Shown here in pieces: positions 36,191 through 44,538 of a stretch of 64,000 bases of DNA (position 1 is its first letter; every line of letters starts with the position of its first letter). The position numbers were made by a program, and so were the translations under genes. The stretch is from contig NZ_JAWKWO010000001.1 in assembly GCF_041397485.1 (NCBI RefSeq), forward strand, positions 558,001-622,000, written 5' to 3'. The notes under the pieces are model-generated. The model was not told the origin of the DNA and did not search any database. It worked only from the letters and a program-made list of their open reading frames with translations. The stretch is from Zhengella sp020637775 (GTDB lineage: Bacteria > Pseudomonadota > Alphaproteobacteria > Rhizobiales > Rhizobiaceae).

Positions 36191-36775
36191 ATGATCAGAA
36201 ACCTCATCCTGGCCGCGCTCGCCCTTGCCATCGCATTCGGCGGCGGCGGCTGGAGTGTCTGGGCGCTGATGAATTCGGAATGGCGGCCGGGCGCGCTGCA
36301 GGTCGGCCCCTGGATCGCCTATGTGCAGGCCGGAACGCCGGGCGCCGATCCCTACACCAAGGCCCGGATCGCACGGAACGCGGAATTGCCGCTGGGTGCG
36401 GGAGAAGGCGTGGCCTTCAGCGCGCGCCGCGACACCGCCGGCGACCCGCTGCGCCCCGAGTGCCGCTACCGGATCGAGGGCGGCCTGCCGCCGGCGCGGC
36501 TATGGACGGTCCATGTGGCGGACCAGCGGATGCGCCCGGTCCATGCCGGGCCGCTGCTGCCATCGGCGCGCCACTCGCGGGACGTCCTCTACAACAGCGA
36601 CGGCTCGGTCAGCATCCATGTGTCGCGCCGGCCCGCGCCCGGCAACTGGCTGGCGCTTTCGGCACCGCCAGGGTTTCATCTGGTGATGACCTTCTATGAC
36701 GGGGAAATTTCCGCCAGCACGGCCGCGCGCGAAATCGCCATGCCGCAAATCCTGAACGAGGGCTGCGATGGGTAG
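36191..36775 (+). CDS. DUF1214 domain protein, membrane-anchored
   Basis: The 194-residue protein has an N-terminal signal/anchor (about 3-25), then a DUF1214 domain. The pattern YTKARIARNAELPLGAGEGVAF is typical, as are RLWTVHVAD and GNWLALSAP further on. DUF1214 and DUF1254 are often joined in one protein; here they are in two adjacent genes that overlap by 8 bp. The domain is exported but its role is unknown. The ribosome site before the ATG is poor, and the gene lies 86 bp after the PBP gene. Confidence 0.85.
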   Translation: MIRNLILAALALAIAFGGGGWSVWALMNSEWRPGALQVGPWIAYVQAGTPGADPYTKARIARNAELPLGAGEGVAFSARRDTAGDPLRPECRYRIEGGLPPARLWTVHVADQRMRPVHAGPLLPSARHSRDVLYNSDGSVSIHVSRRPAPGNWLALSAPPGFHLVMTFYDGEISASTAAREIAMPQILNEGCDG

Positions 36776-37322
36776 GCTCTTTCACGCCATCGCCCTCGGG
36801 CTTGCCGGCGCAGGCATCGTTCACATCGCGGCGCTGCTGCTCGTTCCCCATTTTGCCAGCAATGACGCCTGGAGCCGGATCGCAGCGCTCGGCCCGGAGC
36901 ATGACTTCGCCCTTGTCGAGCCCGCCGGGCGGTCATCGTCAGGGGTGATCGAGGTGCATGATCCGGAATTCGCGATTGCCGCCTGCCGCTTCGACCTGGG
37001 GGGCGGCCCGGTCCATGTCACGGCGGAGCTCGACCTGCGCTTCTGGTCGGTCTCCATCTTCAACGACCGGGGACAGAGCATCTATTCCTTCAATGACAGG
37101 AATTCCTCATCCGGCGCGCTGGATCTGGCCATTGCCACGCCGGTGCAGATGGTGGAATTGCGCAAGGATCTGCCGGACGCCTTTGCCGACTCCATCTTCG
37201 TGGAAGCGGACCTGAGCCGGGGCATGGTTGTCCTCAGGCTTTTCGAGCCCGATCCCGGCAACCGCCAGGCGGCAAGTGCCATGCTGGACGGGGCGGCCTG
37301 CGCGCCCTACCCGCTCCAATAG
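36768..37322 (+). CDS. DUF1254 domain protein, membrane-anchored
   Basis: This 184-residue partner of the preceding gene has an N-terminal hydrophobic segment (about 5-28) and a DUF1254-type domain with CRFDLGGGPVHV, FWSVSIFNDRGQSIYSFND and PVQMVELR. GAGG lies 6 bases upstream of the ATG, inside the DUF1214 gene, so the pair is translationally coupled. Function is not established for the family. Confidence 0.82.
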   Translation: MGRLFHAIALGLAGAGIVHIAALLLVPHFASNDAWSRIAALGPEHDFALVEPAGRSSSGVIEVHDPEFAIAACRFDLGGGPVHVTAELDLRFWSVSIFNDRGQSIYSFNDRNSSSGALDLAIATPVQMVELRKDLPDAFADSIFVEADLSRGMVVLRLFEPDPGNRQAASAMLDGAACAPYPLQ

Positions 37323-37330
37323 ACAGGCGG

Positions 37331-37504
37331 TCAGCGCAGCGGTGCCTTGCGTGGCGTCTTTGCCTGCGAAGCCGTGGCCGCCGCCATCACCGCCGCCATG
37401 CGTTCATAGCGCACACCGGGAAAGATGATGACCTTTGCAGGCTTGTCGCGCATCCGTCTTGCCGATGGCCGGCTGTGCGTCGAGAAAGTCAGGATCGTTG
37501 CCAT
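37331..37504 (-). CDS. Small conserved-looking protein of unknown function
   Basis: This gene predicts 57 residues: an N-terminal MATILTFSTHSRPSARR, a central KVIIFPGVRYERM and an alanine/lysine-rich tail. Short proteins with an IIFPGVRYER motif are, as I recall, recurrent in rhizobial genomes and are annotated as hypothetical. GGAG lies 7 bases before the ATG at 37504. It is read opposite to its neighbours, ending 8 bp from the DUF1254 stop. There is no signal peptide or membrane helix. Its role is unknown. Confidence 0.6.
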   Translation of the reverse strand: MATILTFSTHSRPSARRMRDKPAKVIIFPGVRYERMAAVMAAATASQAKTPRKAPLR

Positions 37505-37670
37505 TACCCGTCTCCGTCCGGTTCCCAAACCAATACGCGGGGGCACATTCACGACCGTCATCAGGCCAGAGCGCGGTTAACAACTTGCTAACGGATTTGG
37601 TGCAATTTCGCACAATGTGTAAAGCGGCCGCTCCTGTATCTGCGGCCGGCAACGAGTACAGCGTGATCCG

Positions 37671-38711
37671 ATGTCCGACGCCAATGCCCTCAACAACGAT
37701 TTCCGCAGGCTGGAAACACCAAGGGCCGGCAGCCGCGCCTGCCAGCTTTTCAGGGCGTCTTCCAGTGCCTTCGCCTCGCTGTCGCGCCCGACCAAGACCG
37801 AGGTACAGCAATTCCAGGACCTCTCGCTGGCGCTTTATGACCGGGTGCCGGAATCGGCGAAACGGCACGCCGCCGTCATGATCGCCGGCAATGCCTTCGC
37901 CCCGCGCGAACTCGTCTGGAAACTGGCCAACGAGCCCGCCGGCGTCGCAGCCCCCCTGCTTGCCAGATCGCCGGTGCTGCAAGCGCGCGACATCCCGCCC
38001 CTTATCGCCCGCCATGGCATCGCCCACGCCCGCCTCCTCGCCCAGCGCACGGATCTGGAACCGCCGCTGCGCGCGTTGCTGTCGGTCTATATCCAGCAAG
38101 CCGAAAACGAGGGCGGGGCCGCGAAGATCGACGAGCCAGCCATGCAGGCCGCCGCTTCGCCGGCCGGCCGCGACACGGCCGTTGCGGCCAGGCCCGCACG
38201 CGCCGTCCACAACGGATCACTGGAGGATGTGCGTGCGGCGCTGCGCGGTGCCATGGCGGCCAATTCCGGCCGGCCAATGCTTCCCGAAACCGTCACCCCT
38301 GCGCAGAAATCCCCGCAATCGCGGTTGCAGCCGACGGCGCTGATGGACAATCCGGCCTTCTTCACCACCGCGCTCGCCGACGCGCTGGAGCTGCCCCATC
38401 CGAAGGCCGCCGCCATTGTGGAGGAAGAGGGCCAGGCGGGCCTTATCATGGCGCTGCGCTCCATCCCGCTGCTCGCCGAGGAAGCCTTCGTCATTGCCGC
38501 CGCGCTATGGCCCGGCGCCTTCGCCCGGCGCAGTTCCGTGGCCCGCTTCCTGGCGCGCTACCGGAATACCGCCATCGATGCGGCGCGCGACCGGGTGGCG
38601 GCATGGCGCGACGAATCGGACGAGGCAGCGCGCCGCGAACGGTTTACGGGCCATGAGCGCGAAGCAGAGCGCAATGACGACAAGCGGGCGCCAAGCCTCA
38701 GGGCGTCGTGA
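37671..38711 (+). CDS. DUF2336 domain protein
   Basis: This 346-residue cytoplasmic protein has the DUF2336 pattern of alphaproteobacteria. HEAT-like helical segments appear, such as LVWKLANEPAGVAAPLLARS and IPPLIARHGIAHARLLAQR, followed by a second helical part. It is rich in alanine and lacks a signal peptide. Function is unknown. The gene faces the DUF1491 gene and their 3' ends overlap by 14 bp. Its upstream region carries a TTAA-N7-CTAA sequence that partly resembles a CtrA box. Confidence 0.82.
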   Translation: MSDANALNNDFRRLETPRAGSRACQLFRASSSAFASLSRPTKTEVQQFQDLSLALYDRVPESAKRHAAVMIAGNAFAPRELVWKLANEPAGVAAPLLARSPVLQARDIPPLIARHGIAHARLLAQRTDLEPPLRALLSVYIQQAENEGGAAKIDEPAMQAAASPAGRDTAVAARPARAVHNGSLEDVRAALRGAMAANSGRPMLPETVTPAQKSPQSRLQPTALMDNPAFFTTALADALELPHPKAAAIVEEEGQAGLIMALRSIPLLAEEAFVIAAALWPGAFARRSSVARFLARYRNTAIDAARDRVAAWRDESDEAARRERFTGHEREAERNDDKRAPSLRAS

Positions 38712-39045
38712 CCGGGAAAAAGGGTTCCTCCGGCTCGTGCGCCGGCTCAATCTCGACAATCCAGAGATCGGGGTCGAAACGCAGTTCACGGGCAAGCCGG
38801 TCATCGGCGGCGAAGGGGTCGCCGTCCAGGTCCACGGCAACGAACATGCGCTCCTGGGGGCGCTCCTCGCCATAGCCGGCCTGGGGGGCCGGGGCGAACA
38901 GGCGCAGCCCTCCGTCCCTGTCTCTCCACTTGATGAAGATGGCTCCGGCTTCCATTGCGCCCCGCCGCTCGATAGCGGCGAAACCGCCCTGGGCGAAGAC
39001 GCGGCGCACCAGGGCGGACACCCAGATTTCAGAGGTCAGGCGCAT
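38698..39045 (-). CDS. DUF1491 family protein
   Basis: The 115-residue protein begins with the DUF1491 signature: EIWVSALVRRVFAQGGFAAI, then RRGAMEAGAIFIKWRDRDGG. It ends DPDLWIVEIEPAHEPEEPFF, matching the DLWIVEIED-like ending of the family. It is soluble and of unknown function, and widespread in alphaproteobacteria. It is convergent with the DUF2336 gene, with a 14-bp overlap of coding ends, so the two stops lie within each other's last codons. Confidence 0.85.
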   Translation of the reverse strand: MRLTSEIWVSALVRRVFAQGGFAAIERRGAMEAGAIFIKWRDRDGGLRLFAPAPQAGYGEERPQERMFVAVDLDGDPFAADDRLARELRFDPDLWIVEIEPAHEPEEPFFPVTTP

Positions 39046-39095
39046 GGCATGTCCGCTATCCGTTTATGGCGGCGGCCGGTCGCGGCCGGCCCGTG

Positions 39096-39953
39096 TCAGT
39101 TGATGAGGCCGATTTCCCGCATCTTGGAAATCACCGCATCATCGGCTTCGCCGGTTTCCGGAAGGCCGAACAGCGTCTGGAATTCCAGGATCGCGCTGCG
39201 GGTCCTGGCACCTGTCAGGCCGTCGATGACGATGTGATCATTGCCGAAGCTGCGCAAACCCGCCTGCACGCGCTTGATCCGTTCTGCCCCCGCCGCCTCC
39301 TGCAGCACAGCCGGTTCCGGCAGCGGGACCGGTGCTGGCGCGGCAGCTTGCGCGGCCTCTTCCCGCTTCACCATGTCAGGGCGCGGAGTGGGCGCGGGCA
39401 CGGCGCCTGTCGGCTCCAGCGAAACATTGTCCGGTATGTTTGCAACCGCCACCGTGCGGCCATCCAGTTGGGCCAGGAGTTGCGGCGACACTTCACCGGT
39501 CGCCGGAAGGCCGATGATGCGTTGATAGGTCATGACCGCCTCGCGCGTCTTCGGCCCGTTCAGGCCGTCGACCGCGCCATCGTAAAGCTTCAGCCCGGCA
39601 AGGACGGACTGGACGCGGGCCAGTTGGGGATCGCCCTCGACAGGGGCGGGCCGCGCTGGCTGCGCGTCATCGCGAATGACGATGCGCGAGCGGCTTTCCT
39701 GAAAAACCGGGTCGACGGGTTCAGGCGCGCGATAGCCGGAGAAATCGCGGGTGGCGAAGAGCGGCGAGCCATGGGCTCCCGGCTGGTACCACACCGCATT
39801 GGCAGTGACGAAGAACAGCGTCACCGCGAATGCCGCGGCTCCACCGACAACAACAGGATTGCGCAGCACGAACGCACCCAGCGAACCTGCTGCCGCATTG
39901 AACACGTCGGCGAGACCCGGATCCAGATCAGGCTGTCTTGCGATACGGGGCAT
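39096..39953 (-). CDS. Membrane-anchored protein with two peptidoglycan-binding domains
   Basis: This 285-residue protein has one transmembrane helix (about 33-55), after a short cytoplasmic part, and a periplasmic region with two PG_binding_1 domains. The first contains VQSVLAGLKLYDGAVDGLNG and TREAVMTYQRIIGLPATGEV, and the second VQAGLRSFGNDHIVIDGLTG and TRSAILEFQTLFGLPETGEA. A proline-rich linker joins them. It could tether an envelope process to the cell wall. The ATG at 39953 overlaps the end of the sensor kinase gene by 26 bp, and GAGGAGGAG lies about 10 bases upstream. The two form an operon. Confidence 0.85.
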   Translation of the reverse strand: MPRIARQPDLDPGLADVFNAAAGSLGAFVLRNPVVVGGAAAFAVTLFFVTANAVWYQPGAHGSPLFATRDFSGYRAPEPVDPVFQESRSRIVIRDDAQPARPAPVEGDPQLARVQSVLAGLKLYDGAVDGLNGPKTREAVMTYQRIIGLPATGEVSPQLLAQLDGRTVAVANIPDNVSLEPTGAVPAPTPRPDMVKREEAAQAAAPAPVPLPEPAVLQEAAGAERIKRVQAGLRSFGNDHIVIDGLTGARTRSAILEFQTLFGLPETGEADDAVISKMREIGLIN

Positions 39954-41697
39954 GGCTGGTCCGCTCCTCCTCTCTTGCGGCGTCAGGCAGGCGATGGGGC
40001 GCATTCCTGACACCGGTTGCCGGCAGCGTGATCGAAACGCAGGTTCCCTCCCCCGGCGCGCTGTCGATGGCTATCATGCCGCCATGGAGCTGGACCAGCC
40101 CCTTGACCAGCGAGAGACCGAGGCCGGTGCCTTCGAACTGCCGGGTGTAATCGTTCTGGACCTGCATGAACGGCTGCCCGAGCCGCTTCAGATCCTGTTC
40201 GGCAATGCCGATGCCTGTGTCGTTGACCCAGAAGGTGAAATGATCGCCGGCGCGCCGTGCGCCAAGGGTCACCTGACCGCCCTCCGGCGTGAACTTCACG
40301 GCATTGGACAGGAGATTGATAAGGATTTGCTGGACCGCGCGACGGTCGGCCACAAGTTCGTCCATCTTCGGCGCGAGGGACGTGACAAGGGTAATGCGCT
40401 TGGGCGCTGCCTGCTGCTCGGCAATCGAGCAGGGCATGGCCGCCGCTTCCGCGAAATCAAAGGCTTCGGCGTGAATGGCATAGGTGCCGGATTCGATCTT
40501 GGAGACATCGAGAATGGCATTGACAACCGATAGCAGGTGCTGACCCGACCGGGAGATCAGGCCGACATATTCCTTCTGGCGCGCATCCTCGAAACCGCCG
40601 AACAGTTCCTGGTCCAGTATGTCGGCGAAGCCGATGATCGCGTTGAGGGGTGTGCGCAATTCGTGGCTAACAGAGGCCAGGAAGCGGTTTTTCGCCATGG
40701 AACCGCTCTCGGCATTCTCGCGTACGGTTTCCAGTTGGCGGCGCAGATCCTCGTTGCGGCTGTCATCGGCCAGGAAGACGATCATGTCTCCGTTGCGCGC
40801 ACGGGCGAAGCGGGCGTGGAAAGCCTGCATGGCCGGCGCTTCGGCGTCACCGCGTTCCGGCAGCCGGATGCGCAGCACCGCCTCGCCGCCGGACGCGCCG
40901 TCGCGCAGGTCCGCAACGGCGGTCAGCCAAGAGACACGATCGGTCACGTGCAAGCGCTTGAAGAGGCCATCCCCCAGCAGGAGACCGGGATGCAGCCCCA
41001 GAACCGACCGCGCCCTTGCGGACGCGCTTTCGACCAGGCCGTCACGATCCAGATGCAACACGACAACGGGCAGCAGGTCCGCCTGGGCCGCGGCTTCCTC
41101 GGCTTCCTGCCGTGCCTTGAAGTGGCCGCCTTGCGCGATATTCAGCCGGACAAGCAGGGTCGCGATCCACAGCAGCGGCGGGATGACGAGCCAGGCCGGC
41201 GCGGCCTGCGTCCCAAGCGGGCCCAACAGCGCCTGCGCGGCCATGACGCTGGCAGAGAAGGCGGCACCCGTGATGAGGGCGCCGCGGCTCCGGCGCACCC
41301 ACCAGGCTTCCGCGGCCGGCACGGCGGCGAGGACCGCCATGGGACCGGCCATGCCGCCCCCCGCCGCAATGGCGGTGGCGCAAAGCACGGACAGGACAAG
41401 CAGGCCGGCAATACCGGCGAATACGGAGTTTCCGCTCATCGAAACGGCACAGGCAGCGGCAAGCGCCGTTCCGGCGGCCAGGCCGGCCATGGCCAGCACA
41501 TAGGCCACGGGCAAAGCACCCGATACGGCTGAAAAAACGGCGAAGGCGATCAACGGCTGCGATGCAAGGGCGACCGCGAAGAGGCGCAATTGCGCGTCCC
41601 GTTCGCCGGCGTCCGTCACGCTGGCATGAACCAGGCGCTCGCCGAGGCTCTTCAGGCTTTCGCTCCAGTCCGGTGAATGTGTCTGCGGTTCGGTCAC
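39928..41697 (-). CDS. Polytopic PAS sensor histidine kinase
   Basis: The 589-residue kinase has a membrane domain of about six helices (residues 45-195), then a PAS-like domain (DLLPVVVLHLDRDGLVESAS), a coiled linker and HisKA with SVSHELRTPLNAIIGF. The HATPase domain has NLLSNAVKF, NDTGIG and GTGLGLSL. This layout resembles the alphaproteobacterial PleC/DivJ-like cell-cycle kinases, although the sensor part differs. The start is a GTG with no visible ribosome site. A TTTA-N7-TTAACCAT sequence about 145 bp upstream is a possible CtrA site. The gene overlaps the peptidoglycan-binding protein gene. Confidence 0.85.
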   Translation of the reverse strand: MTEPQTHSPDWSESLKSLGERLVHASVTDAGERDAQLRLFAVALASQPLIAFAVFSAVSGALPVAYVLAMAGLAAGTALAAACAVSMSGNSVFAGIAGLLVLSVLCATAIAAGGGMAGPMAVLAAVPAAEAWWVRRSRGALITGAAFSASVMAAQALLGPLGTQAAPAWLVIPPLLWIATLLVRLNIAQGGHFKARQEAEEAAAQADLLPVVVLHLDRDGLVESASARARSVLGLHPGLLLGDGLFKRLHVTDRVSWLTAVADLRDGASGGEAVLRIRLPERGDAEAPAMQAFHARFARARNGDMIVFLADDSRNEDLRRQLETVRENAESGSMAKNRFLASVSHELRTPLNAIIGFADILDQELFGGFEDARQKEYVGLISRSGQHLLSVVNAILDVSKIESGTYAIHAEAFDFAEAAAMPCSIAEQQAAPKRITLVTSLAPKMDELVADRRAVQQILINLLSNAVKFTPEGGQVTLGARRAGDHFTFWVNDTGIGIAEQDLKRLGQPFMQVQNDYTRQFEGTGLGLSLVKGLVQLHGGMIAIDSAPGEGTCVSITLPATGVRNAPHRLPDAAREEERTSHAPYRKTA

Positions 41698-42140
41698 TGA
41701 GGGGGTACCCGATACTCTTGAATACGCGCGCCCGAGGGCTCACCCGAAACTGCCACCTATGCTTTAAGGAAAGGATAAGCCGGCGGGGATGAAAGCGCGG
41801 ATATCGCCTGCCATCGGTGAAAAGACACGCAATCGGGATCATGGTTAATGGCGCGTAAAGACGCTGAAAGGCCGCGCGGCAGGCCGCCCATGGACTGGTG
41901 CAAGACCGGACCGAGCGCCAAATCAACGACTTGCATCGTTCACGACGGGCGTATCCGGGTGGCTCGATTTTAGTCGAATTTGAGATAAAGGCGTTCTTGC
42001 GGGATTTGAATCAAAAACAGGTCAAATGCCGCGCCCGGCTGCAAACCGGCCTTTGCATCCTTGCCCTAGCACTTGCGTGTTCATCGAGCCGCGTCCGGTG
42101 AAAACGAGAAACGCGGCCAGAACCGCGAAAGGGCTGTTCA
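41698..42140. promoter_or_regulatory. 443-bp divergent intergenic region
   Basis: There is no gene I can support here. The region separates the sensor kinase (minus) from a DUF5330 gene (plus), so it should hold two promoters. It contains the CtrA-like element at 41841-41859 and an AT-richer stretch around 41965-42030. I see no hairpin terminator and no repeat of note. Confidence 0.45.
41841..41859 (-). promoter_or_regulatory. CtrA-like box upstream of the sensor kinase
   Basis: On the minus strand the sequence reads TTTA, seven bases, then TTAACCAT. The second half is a perfect match to the CtrA half site and the first half has one mismatch to TTAA. It lies about 145 bp upstream of a PleC/DivJ-like kinase gene. 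A chance match is possible. Confidence 0.35.
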
Positions 42141-42449
42141 ATGTTCACTTTGTTGCGATTGGCATTCTGGGGTGCGCTGATCCTGCTTGTCATTCCCCTC
42201 GATGGAGACGGGTCCATGACGCCTGTGGATATGGCGAGCCCGGTGGAGGCCGTTACCACCGTGCGCGAGATGGTGACCGACCTGAGCCAGATGTGCGAGC
42301 GCAATCCCGAAGCATGCGAACGCGGCCGGGAGCTGATCTCGACGGTGAGTGAGCGGGCCCGCGTTGCTGCCCGTGCGGCCTATGAGGCCATCGGCCAGAA
42401 TGCGCCGGCGCCCGACGAGACCATCCATACCGGCACCGTCGCCAATTGA
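42141..42449 (+). CDS. DUF5330 family protein
   Basis: The 102-residue protein starts with a hydrophobic segment (about 2-20, LLRLAFWGALILLVIPL), followed by AVTTVREMVTDLSQMCERNPEACERG. That spacing of two cysteines near residues 52 and 58 is typical of DUF5330, seen in Hyphomicrobiales. It is likely exported or membrane-anchored, perhaps with a disulfide. Function is unknown. It stands alone after a long non-coding region and 172 bp before sufE. Confidence 0.78.
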   Translation: MFTLLRLAFWGALILLVIPLDGDGSMTPVDMASPVEAVTTVREMVTDLSQMCERNPEACERGRELISTVSERARVAARAAYEAIGQNAPAPDETIHTGTVAN

Positions 42450-42621
42450 ACCGCACCCGCGCGGGACGACCGCCGGGTCATGCACGCGCCCGGTGGTCTT
42501 GCCGGAACAATGACCCGGGCAGCGCCTCCGCGCATGCCTTTCCCGCTTTCGCGACGTCTTTTCTTGCACCTGGGCGCCATGGGCTGTTCAATCCCGCCAG
42601 CGGGTGCGCTATATGCCTGCC

Positions 42622-43059
42622 ATGACCGGAACAAAGACCCTGCCCAGCATCGATTCCATCCGAGAGGACTTTTCGTTTCTCGACGATTGGGAAGACAGAT
42701 ACCGCTACGTGATCGACCTCGGCCGCGAATTGCCGCCGATCAGCGATGACGAGCACAACGACGCCAACAAGGTCCAGGGCTGCGTCAGTCAGGTGTGGCT
42801 GGTCACCGATGCCGGTTCTGGTCCGGACCCGGTCATCACCTTGCGCGCGGATTCCGACGCCCATATCGTACGGGGCCTCGTGGCCATCATGATCGCACTG
42901 CATTCGGGCAAGCATGCCAGCGAAATCCTCGCCACGGATGCGGAAGGGACATTGCGCGAACTCGGCCTTGACGAGCATCTTACGCCGCAGCGGGCCAATG
43001 GCGTTCGCGCGATGATCCAGCGCATCCGCAAGGAAGCGGAGACAAGGCTGGAGGGCTGA
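42622..43059 (+). CDS. sufE: Cysteine desulfuration (sulfur acceptor) protein SufE
   Basis: SufE receives sulfur from a cysteine desulfurase such as SufS and passes it to Fe-S cluster scaffolds. This 145-residue protein has the family core DWEDRYRYVIDLGRELPPIS and the sulfur-accepting Cys54 in NKVQGCVSQVWL. The C-terminal helix has LTPQRANGVRAMIQRI. No suf operon is nearby, so it works as a single-gene unit. The start could also be an ATG three codons upstream; neither has a strong ribosome site. Confidence 0.93.
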   Translation: MTGTKTLPSIDSIREDFSFLDDWEDRYRYVIDLGRELPPISDDEHNDANKVQGCVSQVWLVTDAGSGPDPVITLRADSDAHIVRGLVAIMIALHSGKHASEILATDAEGTLRELGLDEHLTPQRANGVRAMIQRIRKEAETRLEG

Positions 43060-43104
43060 GCGCCCCGGCGCGCCAGCCTTGCCCTTTGGGCCGAGACTGC
43101 CTGT

Positions 43105-43908
43105 TCACCCGGTCTGATCCTGTCCGCCCCCGCTTCGCAATGCGGGCCTGAAATCCTCAGCCCCCCAGTGCAGGATCGCTTGCGATGGCCGGGTCGCGCG
43201 GGGAACGGTTCCGTAGTGGCGGGCAAGCAGCGCAAGCCCTGTCTTGAGCAGGAGCTTGGCGGAACGCCGGGGCCATTGCCGTTCCATTTCCACCTGCTCC
43301 AGACCCTTCAGGAAAAAGCAGACATCAAGCAACAGGCCGGAGAGTTCGGGTCCTGCCGCGTCGAGCGCCCTGCCGACACGGCGCCGCGCATCCATGGCCG
43401 CGGCAGTCAGATCTTCCGGGCCGCAGCGTGCGCCGCCGCCGCGGCCCGCCGCCGCGCCTGAATCCCAAGCGGGGCCCAGGCGCGGGCTGAGCCGCGCCTT
43501 TTCGCAATCAAGCCGCAACCGTTCGCCCGCCTCGGCTTCCCCCGCCGTGAGGAACGGCTGGCCATCCTTGCCCTTGCGCCGCGCGAGAAGCGCAAGCGGC
43601 GATTCCGCCGCGTTGATCCGGAGGGCACCCGCGGGCGCGGTCGTCCGGTCCCCCTCCCCGGACGGCAGGCTCTCTGACGAAACCAGCCGCCTGCGCCCGC
43701 CTGGTGAAAGATGGAGCAGACCGTCGGGCGACAGACGGACCAGGCCGGCGCGGCGGGCTTCTTCCAGCGTTGCGCGGCGGAAGCAGAGCACACCGCCGGA
43801 CGGTCCGGGCAGCGTGACCCTGCCCGCCCCAGCCCCCTGTTCAGGGCGCAGGCCCTGCTTGCGCAAACATCTGAGAAGGCGGAGCAAATGCAGATCGGTT
43901 TGGCTCAT
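43105..43908 (-). CDS. DUF6456 domain protein
   Basis: The 267-residue protein starts MSQTDLHLLRLLRCLRKQG and carries the DUF6456 pattern in its C-terminal half: SPLALLARRKGKDGQPFLTAGE, AGERLRLDCEKARL and LDVCFFLKGLEQVEMERQWP. The end, KTGLALLARHYG, resembles a helix-turn-helix. The gene starts 1 bp after the stop of the free-standing DnaA-domain gene, and GGAG lies in that gene's end, so they form an operon. A DNA-related role is inferred from the partner and the helical C-terminus. Not experimentally known to me. Confidence 0.8.
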   Translation of the reverse strand: MSQTDLHLLRLLRCLRKQGLRPEQGAGAGRVTLPGPSGGVLCFRRATLEEARRAGLVRLSPDGLLHLSPGGRRRLVSSESLPSGEGDRTTAPAGALRINAAESPLALLARRKGKDGQPFLTAGEAEAGERLRLDCEKARLSPRLGPAWDSGAAAGRGGGARCGPEDLTAAAMDARRRVGRALDAAGPELSGLLLDVCFFLKGLEQVEMERQWPRRSAKLLLKTGLALLARHYGTVPRATRPSQAILHWGAEDFRPALRSGGGQDQTG

Positions 43909-43909
43909 C

Positions 43910-44368
43910 TCATGCGCTCCGATCTTCATCCGCCCGGCCGAACAAGCATGTGGCAGCGCGCTCAAGCCGGCTGGCAACGGCATCGAAATCGGCATCGTCG
44001 CGCAAATCCTCGATCAGGTGGCAGGCATGAACCACCGTGGTGCGGTCCCTTCCGAAGCCCTTCCCGACTTCACCCATGGTCAATTGCAGGGCGACATGGG
44101 CCACATACATGGCCAGTTGGCGCACACGCACGACCGCGGTGACATTGCGGCCCGGCGCACGCAGCTCCCGGCCGGGCACATTGAAAAGTTCAGCGGCCAG
44201 ATCAATCATCCCGTCGCAGACAGCCGCTGCATATTCATCGCGCCGCTTGGGCAGCGGTGCAGGCAACCGGAACCGGCTCAAGGCCGTCAACGGCTGTTGT
44301 TCGCAAATGGCGGCCGTCCATCCTGCCGCCCTGGTGTCTTCCGTATCGGTCTTCAACGCCTGCGCCAC
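43910..44368 (-). CDS. Free-standing DnaA domain IV (DnaA-box-binding helix-turn-helix) protein
   Basis: This 152-residue protein resembles only the DNA-binding domain of DnaA. RVRQLAMYVAHVALQLTMGE and VGKGFGRDRTTVVHACHLIE align with the DnaA C-terminal domain pattern, including the signature helix that reads the DnaA box. There is no AAA+ ATPase domain, so it cannot act as an initiator. It may compete for DnaA boxes or act as a transcription regulator. The likely start is a GTG at 44368 with AAGGGAG 8 bases upstream; a GTG three codons earlier is too close to that site. The next gene, DUF6456, is coupled to it. Confidence 0.82.
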   Translation of the reverse strand: MAQALKTDTEDTRAAGWTAAICEQQPLTALSRFRLPAPLPKRRDEYAAAVCDGMIDLAAELFNVPGRELRAPGRNVTAVVRVRQLAMYVAHVALQLTMGEVGKGFGRDRTTVVHACHLIEDLRDDADFDAVASRLERAATCLFGRADEDRSA

Positions 44369-44538
44369 GTTCCGCACTCCCTTCGTACAGGTATATTTTC
44401 CTTATAGCGGAACTGGCGCAGACGTGAACAGACCATGAACATTTTTGGTTGCAAGAATCCCGAAAAACAGCTTTCGCCTGTCCACGCATCCGAAAGCGGC
44501 GCGCATGATCTGGCAGCCAAGACACAAGGAGGCCGGGT

